A stretch of 64,000 nt of DNA from Aegilops tauschii subsp. strangulata (GCF_002575655.3 NC_053040.3:360962267-361026266); one strand, 5' to 3'. Positions 21,439 to 32,027 are shown, numbered from the stretch's first letter. Program-made: numbers and translations. Notes: generated by a model from the sequence alone, not told the origin.

Positions 21439-21886
21439 CTCCAAGTGGATGAGCCAGCTCTGAGACCCACTCCCTGACCCTCTCTGCAGATGGTACCCCG
21501 GCGCGCTCCCGTCCAAGCACACTGCATCATCCCAAGCACGAAATTTCAGAAATCACACTCAAACCCTGAAGAAATTCAGTCAAGCACGACAAGCACCAGC
21601 AGACTAGCTGAGCAAGACAGTACTACTAGCAAGCAGTGTTGCAGTACCCGAAGTGTACTGCGCCCAATGGAAACAGAAGGGGGCGAGAGGAGCTGAGAGG
21701 AGGAGGGGACTCACGCGCGCCCTTCTCCTCGGCGCGGCGGAGGAGGGTGAGGCCGACGAGGGCGGAGGAGGAGGAGGAGGGGGTGGCGGGCGCGAGGGGC
21801 AGGGAGGCGAAGTAGGAGAGCGAGAGGAGAGGGCGGCGTCGCGGCGTCGGGGCGTCGGGGCGGAGACGAGGACGAAGGGGCGGCAT
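21439..21886 (-). pseudogene. Captured 5' end of a pectin acetylesterase gene (exons 1-2)
   Basis: Exon 1 (21886-21715) starts MPPLRPRLRP, has a hydrophobic leader (PLLSLSYFASLPLAP) and ends ALVGLTLLRRAEEKGA. A GTGAGT donor and TGATGCAG acceptor give a 193-nt intron with matching phase (1+2). Exon 2 (21521-21439) reads [20 protein letters not shown] and SWLIHLE, stopping at a GTATGC donor. K-G-A-x-CLDGS-x-P-x-YH and SWL-x-H-LE are the N-terminal signature of plant pectin acetylesterases (carbohydrate esterase family 13), secreted enzymes that remove acetyl groups from pectin. The next exon (GGGWC) and the catalytic part are absent, so this is a fragment. It is surrounded by CACTA sequence on both sides: a transduplicated host gene piece. 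Confidence 0.78.
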
Positions 21887-22004
21887 CGAGGCGGCGGGGC
21901 AGCGGCGTCGGGAGAGGAGAGGGGAAGGGGATCGAGGGCGAGGGAGAGAGAGGGGATAGGTTTGGGCTGGGGATAGGAGAGGGGAAGGGGATCGAGGGCG
22001 AGGG
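21887..22004 (-). other. Probable captured 5' UTR of the pectin acetylesterase fragment
   Basis: CT-rich on the minus strand with two copies of a GGAGAGGGGAAGGGGATCGA phrase (plus-strand view, 21912 and 21976). It ends abruptly at the internal hairpin repeats at 22006, a likely capture boundary. Confidence 0.5.
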
Positions 22005-22005
22005 C

Positions 22006-22091
22006 ACAATACTAATGGCGCACCACCCCTCGGTGCGCCATAAGTACATCCATACTAATGGCGCACCTCACCCTGGTGCGCCATTAGTATT
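22006..22091. repeat. Internal pair of CACTA subterminal hairpins
   Basis: Two ACTAATGGCGCACC ... GGTGCGCCATTAGT-type hairpins, the same motif as at both ends of the element but 5-7 kb from either end, flush against the captured gene fragment. Confidence 0.9.
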
Positions 22092-22152
22092 TTTTTTTTG
22101 ATTTCTGCTCGAGCCAACAGGTTATCTTCCACCTGACCCGATCCACACCAAG

Positions 22153-22229
22153 TTCCCTCTACTAGCTCGACTGGTCAGCAGCCAGTTCTCACACCAGGAG
22201 GTCCTGGGTTCGATTCCCATGCTCCACAA
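22153..22229 (+). repeat. tRNA-like (SINE-head-like) sequence
   Basis: TAGCTCGACTGGTCAGC resembles a pol III A box, and TGGGTTCGATTCCCATGC a B box, at tRNA-like spacing. The acceptor stem does not pair, so it is not a functional tRNA gene. T/A-rich DNA follows, as in a SINE body. Confidence 0.5.
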
Positions 22230-22588
22230 TTTTTTTATGCATTTAAAATGCTGTTTGATATTTATTTGTGTTTAAATATGTTCAAACTTGTTTAAATCAT
22301 AACAGTAATATTTTTTTATAAGACAGTAATAATTTTTTTAAAAATATCATCAAACAGTAATGCCGGTGGAGCGGGGGAGGGTGCGCGGGGTGCGGGGGGC
22401 CGGTGGACCGGGGGGTGCTCGGCGGCGAGGGGGACCGGATCTGGCGAGGTGGGATAGCGATCGAGATGGAGGGGGATCGAGATCGAGTGTCCATGAAATT
22501 TAAAAATATTCATGATAGTTCAAAAAGTGCCCATGAAATACAATCGAGAAATGAAGGCTACGATTTAAATACAATCGATCTTAGCTAG
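22230..22588. other. Non-coding interval in inner CACTA
   Basis: T/A-rich stretch followed by a G-rich stretch (22363-22490), then the 3' end of the transposase gene. No other feature seen. Confidence 0.4.
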
Positions 22589-24164
22589 CTATCTGTTCAC
22601 AATCTTCTTGCCCTTCTTTTTCGCAAATGGAGTTCTTCTGTGGAACAGACGTCCTTTAGGTAGGGTGGTCCTGCTTCTTCTTGTGGTGTATGCTGCTACT
22701 TCATCATCGTCGTCATGTTCGATTCTCGGGTCGCCGTACTTGTCGAAGTCTTGCTCATTGGCTACTCCATCCATTCCGATGATCTTCCTTTTGCCTCTCC
22801 TCACGACAACACGACTGGGCTTTGACGGGTCGGTAATGAAGAAGCATTGGTCCACTTGGGAAGCCAGTACCCATGGCTCATTTTTCGCGGTGACGTTTGC
22901 GCCTGCGGTCTTGGATTTGGCTTCGGGTATAACCATGGTGGTGAAATACCGGTCTTCTTTTAGGACGCTCTTGGCCCATCTGACACAGAACATCGGGACC
23001 TTCTCTCCAGCGTAGCTCAGCTCCCAGATCTCCTCGATCCTTCCGTAGTATCTGTCCTTGTTGTTACCGGTGTAGGATTCCATCGTTACCCCGGAGTTCT
23101 GATAACCATCGCTCTTCATGTCCTTGGCCTCGGTGTAGAATGTGTAGCCGTTGATATCGTACGCCTCATAGGTCATCAGGTTGTGCTCGGCGCCCTGTGA
23201 CAAGGCGAATATGAGTTGTTCTTCCGCGGAAGAATCCTCATGTAAAGGGTACGACAGAAGCTTCTGCTTGAACCAACGCGTGAAACATGAGTTGTGCTCT
23301 TTGAGTATATCTCCGTCCGTCCTCTGTTAGCCTCGGTCATTGTACGTCTTCTTAATAAAGGTTTTGTGCTCTACCACCCAAGGATCGACCACGTCTATGT
23401 GTTGTAGCGCGAGTAGGTTTGCTCTTTCAAAGTCGGCGAGTCGACCCTCGAAGTCGACATGCATTTCGCGGCGACCCTCACGGTGACCCCATCCAGCGAG
23501 CCTGCCGAGGTGCCTGTTGACGGGCAGACCAACGGGGTTCTCGATGCCTAGATAATTCGTGCAGTAGGAGATGCACTGTTCGGTCAGAAAGCCCCTGGCT
23601 ATGCTTCCCTCTGGACGTGACATGTTGCGAACGTATCCTTTGATGACACCATTCATCCTTTCGAACGGCATCATGCTGTGCAGGAACGTCGGCCCGAGTT
23701 GGATGATATCGTCCATGATATGGACCAGCAGATGCACCATAACGTCGAAGAATGCGGGCGGGAAGTACATCTCAAGCTCGCATAGTATCACCACGATCTC
23801 TTCCTGTAGCCTTCTGAGTTGCCTCACGCCAATAGACTTCCGAGAGATGACGTCGAAAAAGTTGCATAGGCCAAATAGCATTTCACGGACGTGCGCGTCC
23901 ATGATCCCACGGATTGCAACTGGAAGTATCTGCATCATCAGCACGTGACAGTCGTGAGACTTCATCCCGCTGAACTTCAGCTTTGCTAGGTCTAGGTATC
24001 TGCTTATCTTCCCCGCGTAACCATAAGGAAGTTTTACTCCTACGAGGCAGGTGAAAAACCGCTCGATCTCCTCCTGACTTAGAGTGAAGCACGCGGGAGG
24101 GTAGTCATTTCCGGTCTTCTTGGCCTTTTTGCCTTTGCGACGACTTTCCGTGTCCTGCTTCGCC

Positions 24165-24204
<40 letters not shown>

Positions 24205-26168
24205 ATATAGCGTGAAGCTCCTGCCTGATGCCCATTGATTTCAAGTCTGCCCTTGCTTTCGGCCCATCTTTGGTCCTCTCTGGCATGTTGAGCAGGGTAC
24301 CAAGCAGACTCTCGCACACGTTCTTCGTGATATGCATGACATCAAGGCTGTGAGGCACACGGTGGATCTTCCAGTACGGCAAGTCCCAGAAAACAGACCT
24401 CGTTTTCCATACCTTCAGCAGCGGCTCTAGCGCCTTTCGCTTCTTTCCCGGCTCTGGCGCCTTTTGCTTCTTTCCCGGCAGTGGGTAGTCTTTCCAATTT
24501 TTCAACAGCTCGTCTATTTCCTCGCCGCTCCTCGTACGCGGGCGTCCTCGGGGTTCGGTTTCACCATCGAATAGATCCTTGCGTTTTCTCCACGGGTCAT
24601 CGTCGCGAAGCCACCTTCGATGTCCCATGAACACGGTTTTTGAAGACCCGGGATCTCTATCTAGCTGGCAATACGTTGTGTCATCCATGCACCTGACGCA
24701 TCCAGAAAATCCATGGACCACCTGCCCCGCGACATATCCGTAACCGAGATAGTCGTGCACCGTCGTGAGCAGCGCGGCTCTCATAGGGAAATATTCTTTC
24801 TCTGCGGCGTCCCACGTATTGGCTGGCGTTTTCCACAGCGTGTCAAGCTCCTCTTTCAGCAGCCCCAGATACAGATTGATGTCGTTCCCTGGTTGTTTCG
24901 GTCCTTCAATTAGCATACTCATGTGAATGTACTTCCTCTTCATGCACAACCAGGGGGGAAGGTTGTACATCCACACAAACACAGGCCAGGTGCTATGTGT
25001 GCTTCTCTGGCTGCCAAACGGATTGACTCCATCGGTGCTCGCGCCCAGCACGATGTTCCTTGGATCGTTCCCAAATTCTAGGTCTTAAGTTCAGCGCTTG
25101 CCACTGGCTAGCATCCTTAGGGTGACTCAGCATCTTGTCTTTTTTATCTATCTCCAGATCATTTGCGTCATCTTCTCGCTTCTTCTCCTCCCTATCCGTG
25201 TGCCAACGCAGGAGCTTTGCTACCTTTGGGTCCGCGAAATACCGCTGCAGACGAGGAGTGATCGGAAAGTACCACACCACTTTTCGAGGAGCTTTCTTCC
25301 TCTTCTTGTATCGAGTGACGCCGCACACCGGACATATGGTAGACTCCGCGTGCTCGTCCCGATAAATGATGCAATTGTTCATGCACACATGGTATTTCAC
25401 GTGCGGTAAATCCAGAGGACACACGATTTTCTTCGCCTCCTCCAAACTGGTCGGGCACTTGTTCCCCTTGGGAAGACGTTCGTGCCAGAATGACATGTTC
25501 TCGTCGAAGCATGCGTCGGTCATTTTGTGTTTTACCTTCATCTCCAGAGCCATGAGCGTTACTTTCAGGCGGGTATCCTCGGGCCTGCATCCTTCATACA
25601 ATGGAGTAACCGCGTCTAACTCAAGTTGATCCATCTTGGCTTTCTCTCGGGCGGCAGCTCTTGCGTTATCCGTCTGCTTGAGAAGCAGCTCTTGAATATG
25701 AGGGTCCTGCACCCAGCCCATCAATGGTCCAGCGTCGTCTGCTCCGCCGGCATCATCATCTTCATGATCATGCCCATCGTCTGCTCCGGCATCTTCCTCA
25801 TCATCATGTCCTGCATCTTCTACATGATGACTGTGTACCGCATCACCGTCGTGATCATCTCCTGGGGATTCTTCGTCTTCTCGCCCGCCCGAGCCGCGGT
25901 GGTTGTCTTGCTGCCCTTCCTCATTTATTGCCCAGCCCCCATGGACGACTTCGTAGTCATCTTCATCACCTTTCCACCGATAGCCATCCATGAAACCACG
26001 CAAGAGCAGGTGGTCCCGCACCTGCCCGGATTCCGGGTCCGCAATAAGGCTCTTCAGCTTGCATCTTTGACACGGACATCTTATCTCCGTCTCGTTCTTT
26101 TGAAGCATCTCGGCCTTCGCGGACCTCAAAAACCTATTCATGATGCCTTCGGTCATCATGCGGACCAT
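22589..26168 (-). pseudogene. TnpD (tnp2) transposase of the inner CACTA, two lesions
   Basis: It cuts and joins the element ends. Chosen start is ATG 26168 (MVRMMTEGIMNRFLRSAKAE), right after an acceptor-like CCCGCAG, so a non-coding leader exon is likely. Order: N-terminal transposase-associated region with CPCQRC, long Asp/Glu-rich spacer, tnp2 core (KYHVCMNNCIIYRDEH, CPVCGVTRYKKRKK, then GASTDGVNPFGS, LHSMMPFERMNGVIKG), then a C-terminal domain (YDINGYTFYTEAKD). Lesions: one extra base near 25085 shifts the frame, and TAA at 23327-23329 stops it; the frame is otherwise open through 22589 (stop). A run of 12 Asp is encoded by an ATC microsatellite near 24165-24203. The few lesions suggest recent loss of function. 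Confidence 0.9.
24165..24203. repeat. (ATC)n microsatellite coding an Asp run
   Basis: Twelve or more uninterrupted TCA/ATC triplets on the plus strand, read as aspartates in the transposase on the minus strand. Confidence 0.9.
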
Positions 26169-26189
26169 GGTCGCCTGCGGGGTAGAGCA

Positions 26190-26400
26190 AAACGATATTT
26201 TAGAACCAAGAAAAAATTTGGCATGACTTTCCCTGAAAATAGGACCAAAAAGAATGCTTAATGCCAAAATTCTCGCCGAAACGGAAATGAATCAACATTC
26301 CGGCAAAATATTGGCAACTATCGCATTTCAAATACCGGTACACCTCCAAACACAAACACATATGCAACACCACAAACATATGCAACACCACGAACATACA
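26190..26400 (-). promoter_or_regulatory. Leader element of the TnpD gene, related to that of the second gene
   Basis: GGCATGACTTTCCCTGAAAA, TAGGACC and TCAACATTCCGGCAAA match the sequence at 19770-19850 upstream of the second gene. CACATATGCAACACCAC repeats follow at 26357-26391. This suggests a common 5' leader or promoter for both CACTA genes. Confidence 0.6.
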
Positions 26401-26647
26401 TAGATCTAGCTAGGCCATGAAAAGTGCATGTGCACATTGTTGTAGGGAGAACAACATAAATATAGCTTCCCCCCTTACTTACCTATCAAAACAAGGTAAT
26501 TTAACCACTTAAATTGAATGAATCTATGGTGGAAATGAGGTGAAAAAGAGGAGGCACCCGAGACAAGGAGGAGGTGGAGAGAATGAAGTGGGGAGAAAGT
26601 GAGTGTGGGTAGGAGAGGCTGTCCAAAATATCTTGTTGCTGCCCACT
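26401..26647. other. Probable promoter region of TnpD
   Basis: Non-coding, between the leader repeat and the terminal hairpins. Purine-rich on the plus strand (26540-26610), that is pyrimidine-rich in the direction of the gene. No TATA box firmly placed. Confidence 0.35.
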
Positions 26648-27110
26648 TACTAATGGCGCACCAACTCTAAATGCGCCATTAGTAATCCAGGTTACTAATG
26701 GCGCACCTTCTGGTGGTGCGCCATTAGTAGTTTTGCAAAAAAAAAATACTAATGGCGCACTGTTCCACAGTGCGCCATTACTAGTTTAAACTAGTAATGG
26801 CGCACGGTGGAAAAGTGCGCCATTAGTAGTTTTGCAAAAAAGGGAATAAAAAATATAATAGAAAAAACAACATTAGTGGCGCACTTTCCTGCAGGTGCGC
26901 CATTACTAGTTACAACTAGTAATGGCGCACTGTGTCTGGATGCGCCATTAGTATGTTTGGACAGGCGCACTAGTTAAAAAAAATTGATACTAATGGCGCA
27001 CCCTGGGCCAGGTGCGCCATTAGTAGTTTCAACTCTAATGGCATATCAGAAGGTGGTGCGCCATTAGTATATACTAATGGCGCACCGCTTGTCTGGTGCG
27101 CCATTAGTGT
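26648..27110. repeat. Right subterminal hairpin repeats of the inner CACTA
   Basis: About eight hairpins of the ACTAATGGCGCA / TGCGCCATTAGT type with T-rich and A-rich spacers, some in the variant ACTAGTAATGGCGCA. Confidence 0.9.
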
Positions 27111-27142
27111 CAATCCCATCTATAGCCCTTTTTCTAGTAGTG

Positions 27143-27500
27143 GGATACCATGAAATGTGAAATCCACGTTGAGATCACTATATCACAAACTCACTCTAAT
27201 TCAACAACTCGTCATAAATCAATTACCACGTTGAGATTAGTATTTGCAAGGAAAATACGGGTATTGTAATACACATAGATTCGTTCGGCAATTTAAAAGG
27301 TTCCTTTCGTATTCTCGAATGGTAGGACCCAACAGCGTACCAACCAGACCTTGGCTCGTGTTGATCCTATAAAAAAACCAGGCTCGTGTCCTTCGATGGC
27401 GTGCGTGGTACGCACATTAGGCAACCCCAACCAGTCGAGCCTCAGCGTTTCAAGTCGAAATATCTGGCGGCAGAATTCCAACCCTATGAAATTCCCCTCA
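27143..27500 (+). repeat. Duplicated block A, right part
   Basis: Continues block A after the inner CACTA. It matches block B from about 31729 to 32460, including ATGAAATGTGAAATCCACG, TTGCAAGGAAAATACGGG, AGATTCGTT and GAAATATCTGGCGGC (GAAATATCTAGCGGC in B). Confidence 0.75.
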
Positions 27501-28415
27501 TGTCCCCAGTCCATAATGACTACCGATGAACAACGGAGGGATGCTTTAGTAACTAGACAACGTTACCTACCGTGCCGAGCACGGTTCAATTCCCTCGGCC
27601 GCCGCTCGTCAAGGTCACCCGTCAACTGCATTGCCTAGTACTACTACTACTACACCAGGATGAGCACATAATTGAGCCCGTTTGTTCGTGCCTAGTACTT
27701 GAGTTAATATATCAGGCAATGCACTGGTACGGAGGGATTATCATTTTACTATGCATATATAACTTGTCTGAAGTCTAACTAAGCAAAATGTTTGACCAAA
27801 TCCTTTCTTAAGAAATACAACAGGACAGATGTACGGCTTGAAAATTTATTGCATGATGCAGGTTATGATATTGTTTCGAATCCCGGATCTTAAATTTCAG
27901 AAAATCTAAAAGTGAGCGTAAATTCTTGAAACTAAGCATGGTCACGTGATATGGAACAAATATTACTTCGTAAGTTTTTTCTTCAATTTGAGACAAGCTG
28001 CTTATGACAAGTTGCACAAATGAAGAGCCAAGGTATTTTGGAAAAAAGACCTGTCACGTTAAGGCGAACGCTTTCACTATTGAAACCATGGGCGTTTACG
28101 TGCCGCCACGAGTCCCCGCTTCTCATCGGCAGGTGCCGTCCGAGCAAGCGTGTGAGTCAACAGGAGGCGTGCGAGCAGACCGCTGCGCCGGCTGTCAGGG
28201 AGGCGTGCGAGCAGACCGCTGTGCAGGCTCACCGGGAGGCGAGCCCTTTGACCAGGCTCTGCTGCCCACTGTCGTCCCAACTGCTCCCACTTTTAATGTC
28301 GCCGGCGCCGCAGTTTAAAATCAACCCCGTACTACCCGGTATCGCTACAATCCTCTCTCTTCCTCTCCGATTCTCCTGTCGTCTACCTCCAACTAGCCTG
28401 ACCTAAACGTACGCC
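27501..28415 (+). promoter_or_regulatory. Non-coding interval, right end probably the promoter of the Pro/Ala-rich ORF
   Basis: Nothing is recognised before about 28130. Near 28162-28230 a GGAGGCGTGCGAGCAGACCG phrase occurs twice. AGTTTAAAATC near 28313 is a possible TATA-like element 100 bases before the ATG at 28416, followed by a CT-rich leader (TCCTCTCTCTTCCTCTCC). Confidence 0.4.
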
Positions 28416-29102
28416 ATGCCGCATCATGATGGTCTGCTCTTAGTGTTCCAGTTTCCTGAGGAAGACACCCAGCCGGAGTCTCAAGAACATAAGGCGCTTT
28501 GGGACGAGCTTGAACTGGCCTTGCGGGAAGACGCCGCGCCTGTCCCCGCTCCCGTCGCCCCGACTGCGCCAGCACCCATCCCCGTGGCATTGATGGGCTG
28601 GGAGCCGCACATTGTCGCCGAGCTTGATCCCACGGGGTTCCACGAGGTCCCCGCCGACTTTCACGCGCCCGTGCACCTGCCAGCGCATGCGCCTGCGCGT
28701 GCACTGACGCGCACGCCCGTGCCGGTGCCCGTGCACCTGCCAGCGCATGCGCCTGCGCATGCACTGACGTGCGCACCCGTGCCAGTGCCCGTGCACCCGA
28801 ATGTCTCTGCCGCGCCGTTGACAGCGCCTGTCCCCGCGCGGGTGCCAGTGCCCCCCTCAGCGGCATGGATGGCCGCCGTCGACCGCTTCCTTGCACCAAC
28901 GCCAGTCGCCTCCTCCCGCCAGTTGACTTGCTCCGAAGTCCAGAACATTTTGGCCTTCCTTGAAGCTAGGGCAACGTCCAGGCTTACGCCAACAACGGCG
29001 CAAGACGCCGCCATCGCCGTCGGTCAGTGGCCCGATGACACACAGAGCACGGCAGAGGGGCCGCTACCCACCGCGAGACGCCCCCGCCGCCGCGTAATCT
29101 AA
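28416..29102 (+). CDS. Intact Pro/Ala-rich protein of unknown function, 228 aa
   Basis: A single open exon starting MPHHDGLLLVFQFPEEDTQP. The middle is a Pro/Ala/Val-rich low-complexity region with a direct repeat of about 20 residues (PVHLPAHAPARALTRTP, then PVHLPAHAPAHALTCAP). The C-terminal part is less biased (QLTCSEVQNILAFLEARATS) and ends in an Arg cluster (RRPRRRVI). No signal peptide or membrane segment. I do not recognise the family; the Pro/Ala bias makes any assignment weak. A promoter-like stretch lies upstream. GC content is much higher than in the flanks, as for a captured grass exon. It may be host cargo. Confidence 0.5.
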   Translation: MPHHDGLLLVFQFPEEDTQPESQEHKALWDELELALREDAAPVPAPVAPTAPAPIPVALMGWEPHIVAELDPTGFHEVPADFHAPVHLPAHAPARALTRTPVPVPVHLPAHAPAHALTCAPVPVPVHPNVSAAPLTAPVPARVPVPPSAAWMAAVDRFLAPTPVASSRQLTCSEVQNILAFLEARATSRLTPTTAQDAAIAVGQWPDDTQSTAEGPLPTARRPRRRVI

Positions 29103-29576
29103 ATTTGCCATGAAAAACGTTCGGATTGCCATGCTTAAAATCCGAACGTTTATCATTTCCGTTTATTTTATATCAATCGTCGTATAATTTAAAGTCGGAG
29201 TCAGACTGAACGAAATGTATGGTTTGATCGATTGAATGTTCTGCTAGAGCCGTATCAAATTAAATATAAAACGTCATCAAGCCACATGTATTCCTTGTCA
29301 TCCAACGACCTAGACTGCTTCAATGTCGAGCGCTCAACACGTTTAGCGTGCAGTTAATTTCATGCCAAAAATAGTGCTAATCACATGACAACACGCAAAT
29401 AATATCCTAGTAGTTAATATCCGCATGCACTTAATATACTTCCAAATTAATGCGCATTGCACGTACACACTGACTAGTGCTGCTAGTACGTGAAACTGGT
29501 GCCGTGACTTGTGAACGCGTCCAGATATGGTCAACGGCAACATCGCCCGCGAGTTCTTCCTGTTTGCCCGTGCGTC
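29103..29576. other. Non-coding interval
   Basis: AT-rich. A short palindrome AAAACGTTCGGATT ... AAAATCCGAACGTTT lies at 29112-29150, just after the Pro/Ala-rich ORF, and may act in its 3' end. Confidence 0.45.
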
Positions 29577-29579
29577 TAA

Positions 29580-29864
29580 GAGCATGGTTAATAATATAGC
29601 CAGCTGCTGGCTATAAGCCAGTGCCATGTCATATACAGCCCGTCTTATAGCCAACATGTACAATAATAGATCAAAATAGTGTACTACTTTTTTATTATGT
29701 GGCCCACCTTTCATTCTCACAAAGTGCGTAGGAGCACGTGCTAGAGCTGGCTCTTCACGAAGAGCCCGCTTACCTTCTCTCTCATCTTCTCTTTCCTCCA
29801 ACTAAGCAGAAATATATTAGTTTATTCCTTATAACCCGCTGACTCAGCTCTATTATACTTGCTC
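29580..29864. mobile_element. Tourist/Harbinger-type MITE
   Basis: GAGCATGGTTAATAATATAG at the left and a complementary TATTATACTTGCTC end at the right, flanked by TAA on both sides (29577-29579 and 29865-29867). The 3-bp TAA duplication is typical of PIF/Harbinger elements. Confidence 0.75.
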
Positions 29865-30484
29865 TAAACGCAGAAGGGGAGGAGAGAGAGAGCACACATG
29901 GAACCCACCAGTAAGTGAAGGCGAATAGTACTAAAAATAATATTACATGTTATCCATTAATTAGGCTGTGGTAATATAAAAACATTATGTGAACAAAGGG
30001 GGTACAACAAACATTGCTATTCTACGTATGTTGCCTATTTACGTGCGGCTTGAAGGCCAGGTCGCATGTTCGATCCTCGTCCTTTATTTTTTAATTTGTA
30101 TATGGGTCCAAATTTGTTTCATGACATGTGGGCCCCTCGGTGTGTAGTTTGTAGCACTTTAATTTGTGGGTCAAAATTTGTTCCATTCCAAGTGGACTAT
30201 CGGTGTGTAGTTTTGTAGCTTATTTATAATAATTAAAGAGAACAACATAGTTTTTTCAATAATACCATGGTGCGACGTTGAAGGCGAGAAAGGACGTGCG
30301 AGAGAGCGATGACCGAGCCAGAGGGAAATCAACTAGGGGAGTTGCGTGGGTTGCAATGGTGTTTGGAGTAGTTGTGGGCCGAATGCTACGAAAATATAAT
30401 CTAAACCGACCAGAATAAATGCCTACACAAATTAATCCAAGGTTGGAGTGCCCCTCGCAATGTAACTAGCTCCGGCTTTGCGAG

Positions 30485-31440
30485 GAATGGAGAGGTAATA
30501 GCTTCAACGCGTGGAAGATACGGTGTGAGAAAGCGAGGTCAATCGAGAGACATATAGATAGAGAGACAAAGTGAGTGTGGTCCGACATTCATTGAACAAA
30601 TATATATGCTCTGGAGAGATATTGTCCAATTGAGCTTTTTGGCAAGGTTGAGGGCTGTAAGATAGAGCTTGAGAGATGATCCAGTCACAGACGTGTAGAT
30701 ATATTTTGTGCGTGGGAGGAAGCAAGGTCAACCGATCACATAGGGTCGCCGTGCGATCGAAAGAGTGAGACGGGTTGGAGAGAGTGACCTAGATAGACGA
30801 TGTGCGTGAGAGAGTATACAATGTGAATAGGTTGAATTGGGCTCAAACATGGTGATATATCGTTTTTGTCCGAGAAAGAGCGAGGTCAATCGAGACATAC
30901 GGGAGAGAGAGAGAGAGAGAGATTGAGTGAGCATGGCCCACCATGAGGTCGAAAGAGTGGCGGCGGCTTGGATGGACTGACCTAGATAGACAATCTGCGT
31001 GAGAGTATAGAGTGTGTCGATCGAGGCCCGAACAGGGAGATATATCATTTGTGTGTGAAAGAAAACGAGGTTAAACGAGACTCAGATAAAGAGAGCGAGA
31101 TTGAGCAAGTGTGGCCCGCCGTGCGGAAGAAAGAGTGAGATAGTCTCGAGGGAGTGTAGATATACAACGTGCGTGTGTGCGCACGAGAGGTCAAGGGGGC
31201 TAGATAGGCAATGCATGTATTTAGCGCGAGAGGGTGAGAGGGATAGGGGGAGAGAGAGAGAGCTCCGCATGGGGTGCTATGGCGGGTGTGTGAGGTAAAT
31301 ACATTTGGTAACAGAGTGGAAAAGGGGGTTGTGTAGTTGAGAGACTTAGAGATCGAAACATGGAGAGAAAGAATGAACGTGTGTTGGTAACCGATAGCTT
31401 CCTAAGGTGGTTAGGAGAGGAAGATTGACCGATACAGGAA
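30485..31440. repeat. Purine-rich degenerate tandem array
   Basis: Units of roughly 150 bp share GAGAAAGCGAGGTCAATCGA, a GAGAGAGAG run, GAGTGTGGCCC, a GAAAGAGTGAGA phrase, CTAGATAGACAATCTGCGTG and GATATATC. Copies start near 30525, 30718, 30880, 31065 and 31180 and have diverged strongly. It contains pure GA runs (30902-30922). Confidence 0.6.
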
Positions 31441-31923
31441 GTATGTAGCGTTTGTGCGGGGGGGAGGGGGCTAAAAACAACATTTGAATGTACATAGTAC
31501 GAGAATTAATATCGATGTTTCAATTCGGTGTACATTGTAAGATTTGAACCGAGGACCAGGCATACAGGTAATTATTTCGAATTCGTGCCATAGTAAGTTT
31601 CGAAAAGTTGACATTGACTCAGTTTGTTGTGCTCTTTTGTAGGTCATATGTTTGAATCCATCCAAAAATTTTCTCACTACCATGGTGTTCATCATATACA
31701 TATGAATTTGTATTAAAAAAGTAGTGTGGATACAGTGAAATGCGAAATCCACGTTAGAATTGGAGATCGCTACGTGACACACACTCTAATTCAAATAACT
31801 AACTACGTGACACACACACTCTAATTCAAATAACTAATTATGTGACACACACTCTAATCCATGTTAGCGTGGGTACCGTTTTGATTTTTTTTCAAATAAC
31901 TCCTTATTAATTAATTTATAGTA

Positions 31924-32027
31924 CTCCCTCTATTCACTTTTATAAGACCTTGAAGACATTTCAGACAATGTGCAAAACAGTTCATTTTAAGTTGTCTGAA
32001 ACGACTTACAAAAGTGAACGGATGGAG
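31924..32027. mobile_element. Stowaway MITE
   Basis: CTCCCTCTATTCACTTTTAT at the left pairs with ACAAAAGTGAACGGATGGAG at the right; TA flanks at 31922-31923 and 32028-32029. Confidence 0.9.

Larger units (their letters stand above)
14755..27142 (-). mobile_element. Inner CACTA transposon (Caspar-like), nested in the outer one
   Basis: Ends are CACTACTAGGAAAAGGCC at 14755 and the inverted complement of CACTACTAGAAAAAGGGC at 27142, with GGA target duplications at 14752-14754 and 27143-27145. The paralogous block B keeps the unoccupied site near 31728-31730 (GTGTGGATACAGTGAAATG). Both ends carry many ACTAATGGCGCA ... TGCGCCATTAGT hairpins. Genes, all minus strand: TnpD transposase, a Ulp1-type second gene, a viroplasmin-like small protein, and a captured pectin acetylesterase fragment. 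It could have been autonomous before the two TnpD lesions. The Caspar name rests on the terminal sequence. Confidence 0.92.

Noticed and set aside
22153..22229. tRNA gene
   Set aside because: A-box- and B-box-like sequences exist but the acceptor and anticodon stems do not pair. Similar B-box-like phrases near 13050 and 30070 are part of the duplicated blocks.
25626..26261. Plus-strand frame of 211 codons
   Set aside because: It is the antisense of the transposase gene's acidic region.
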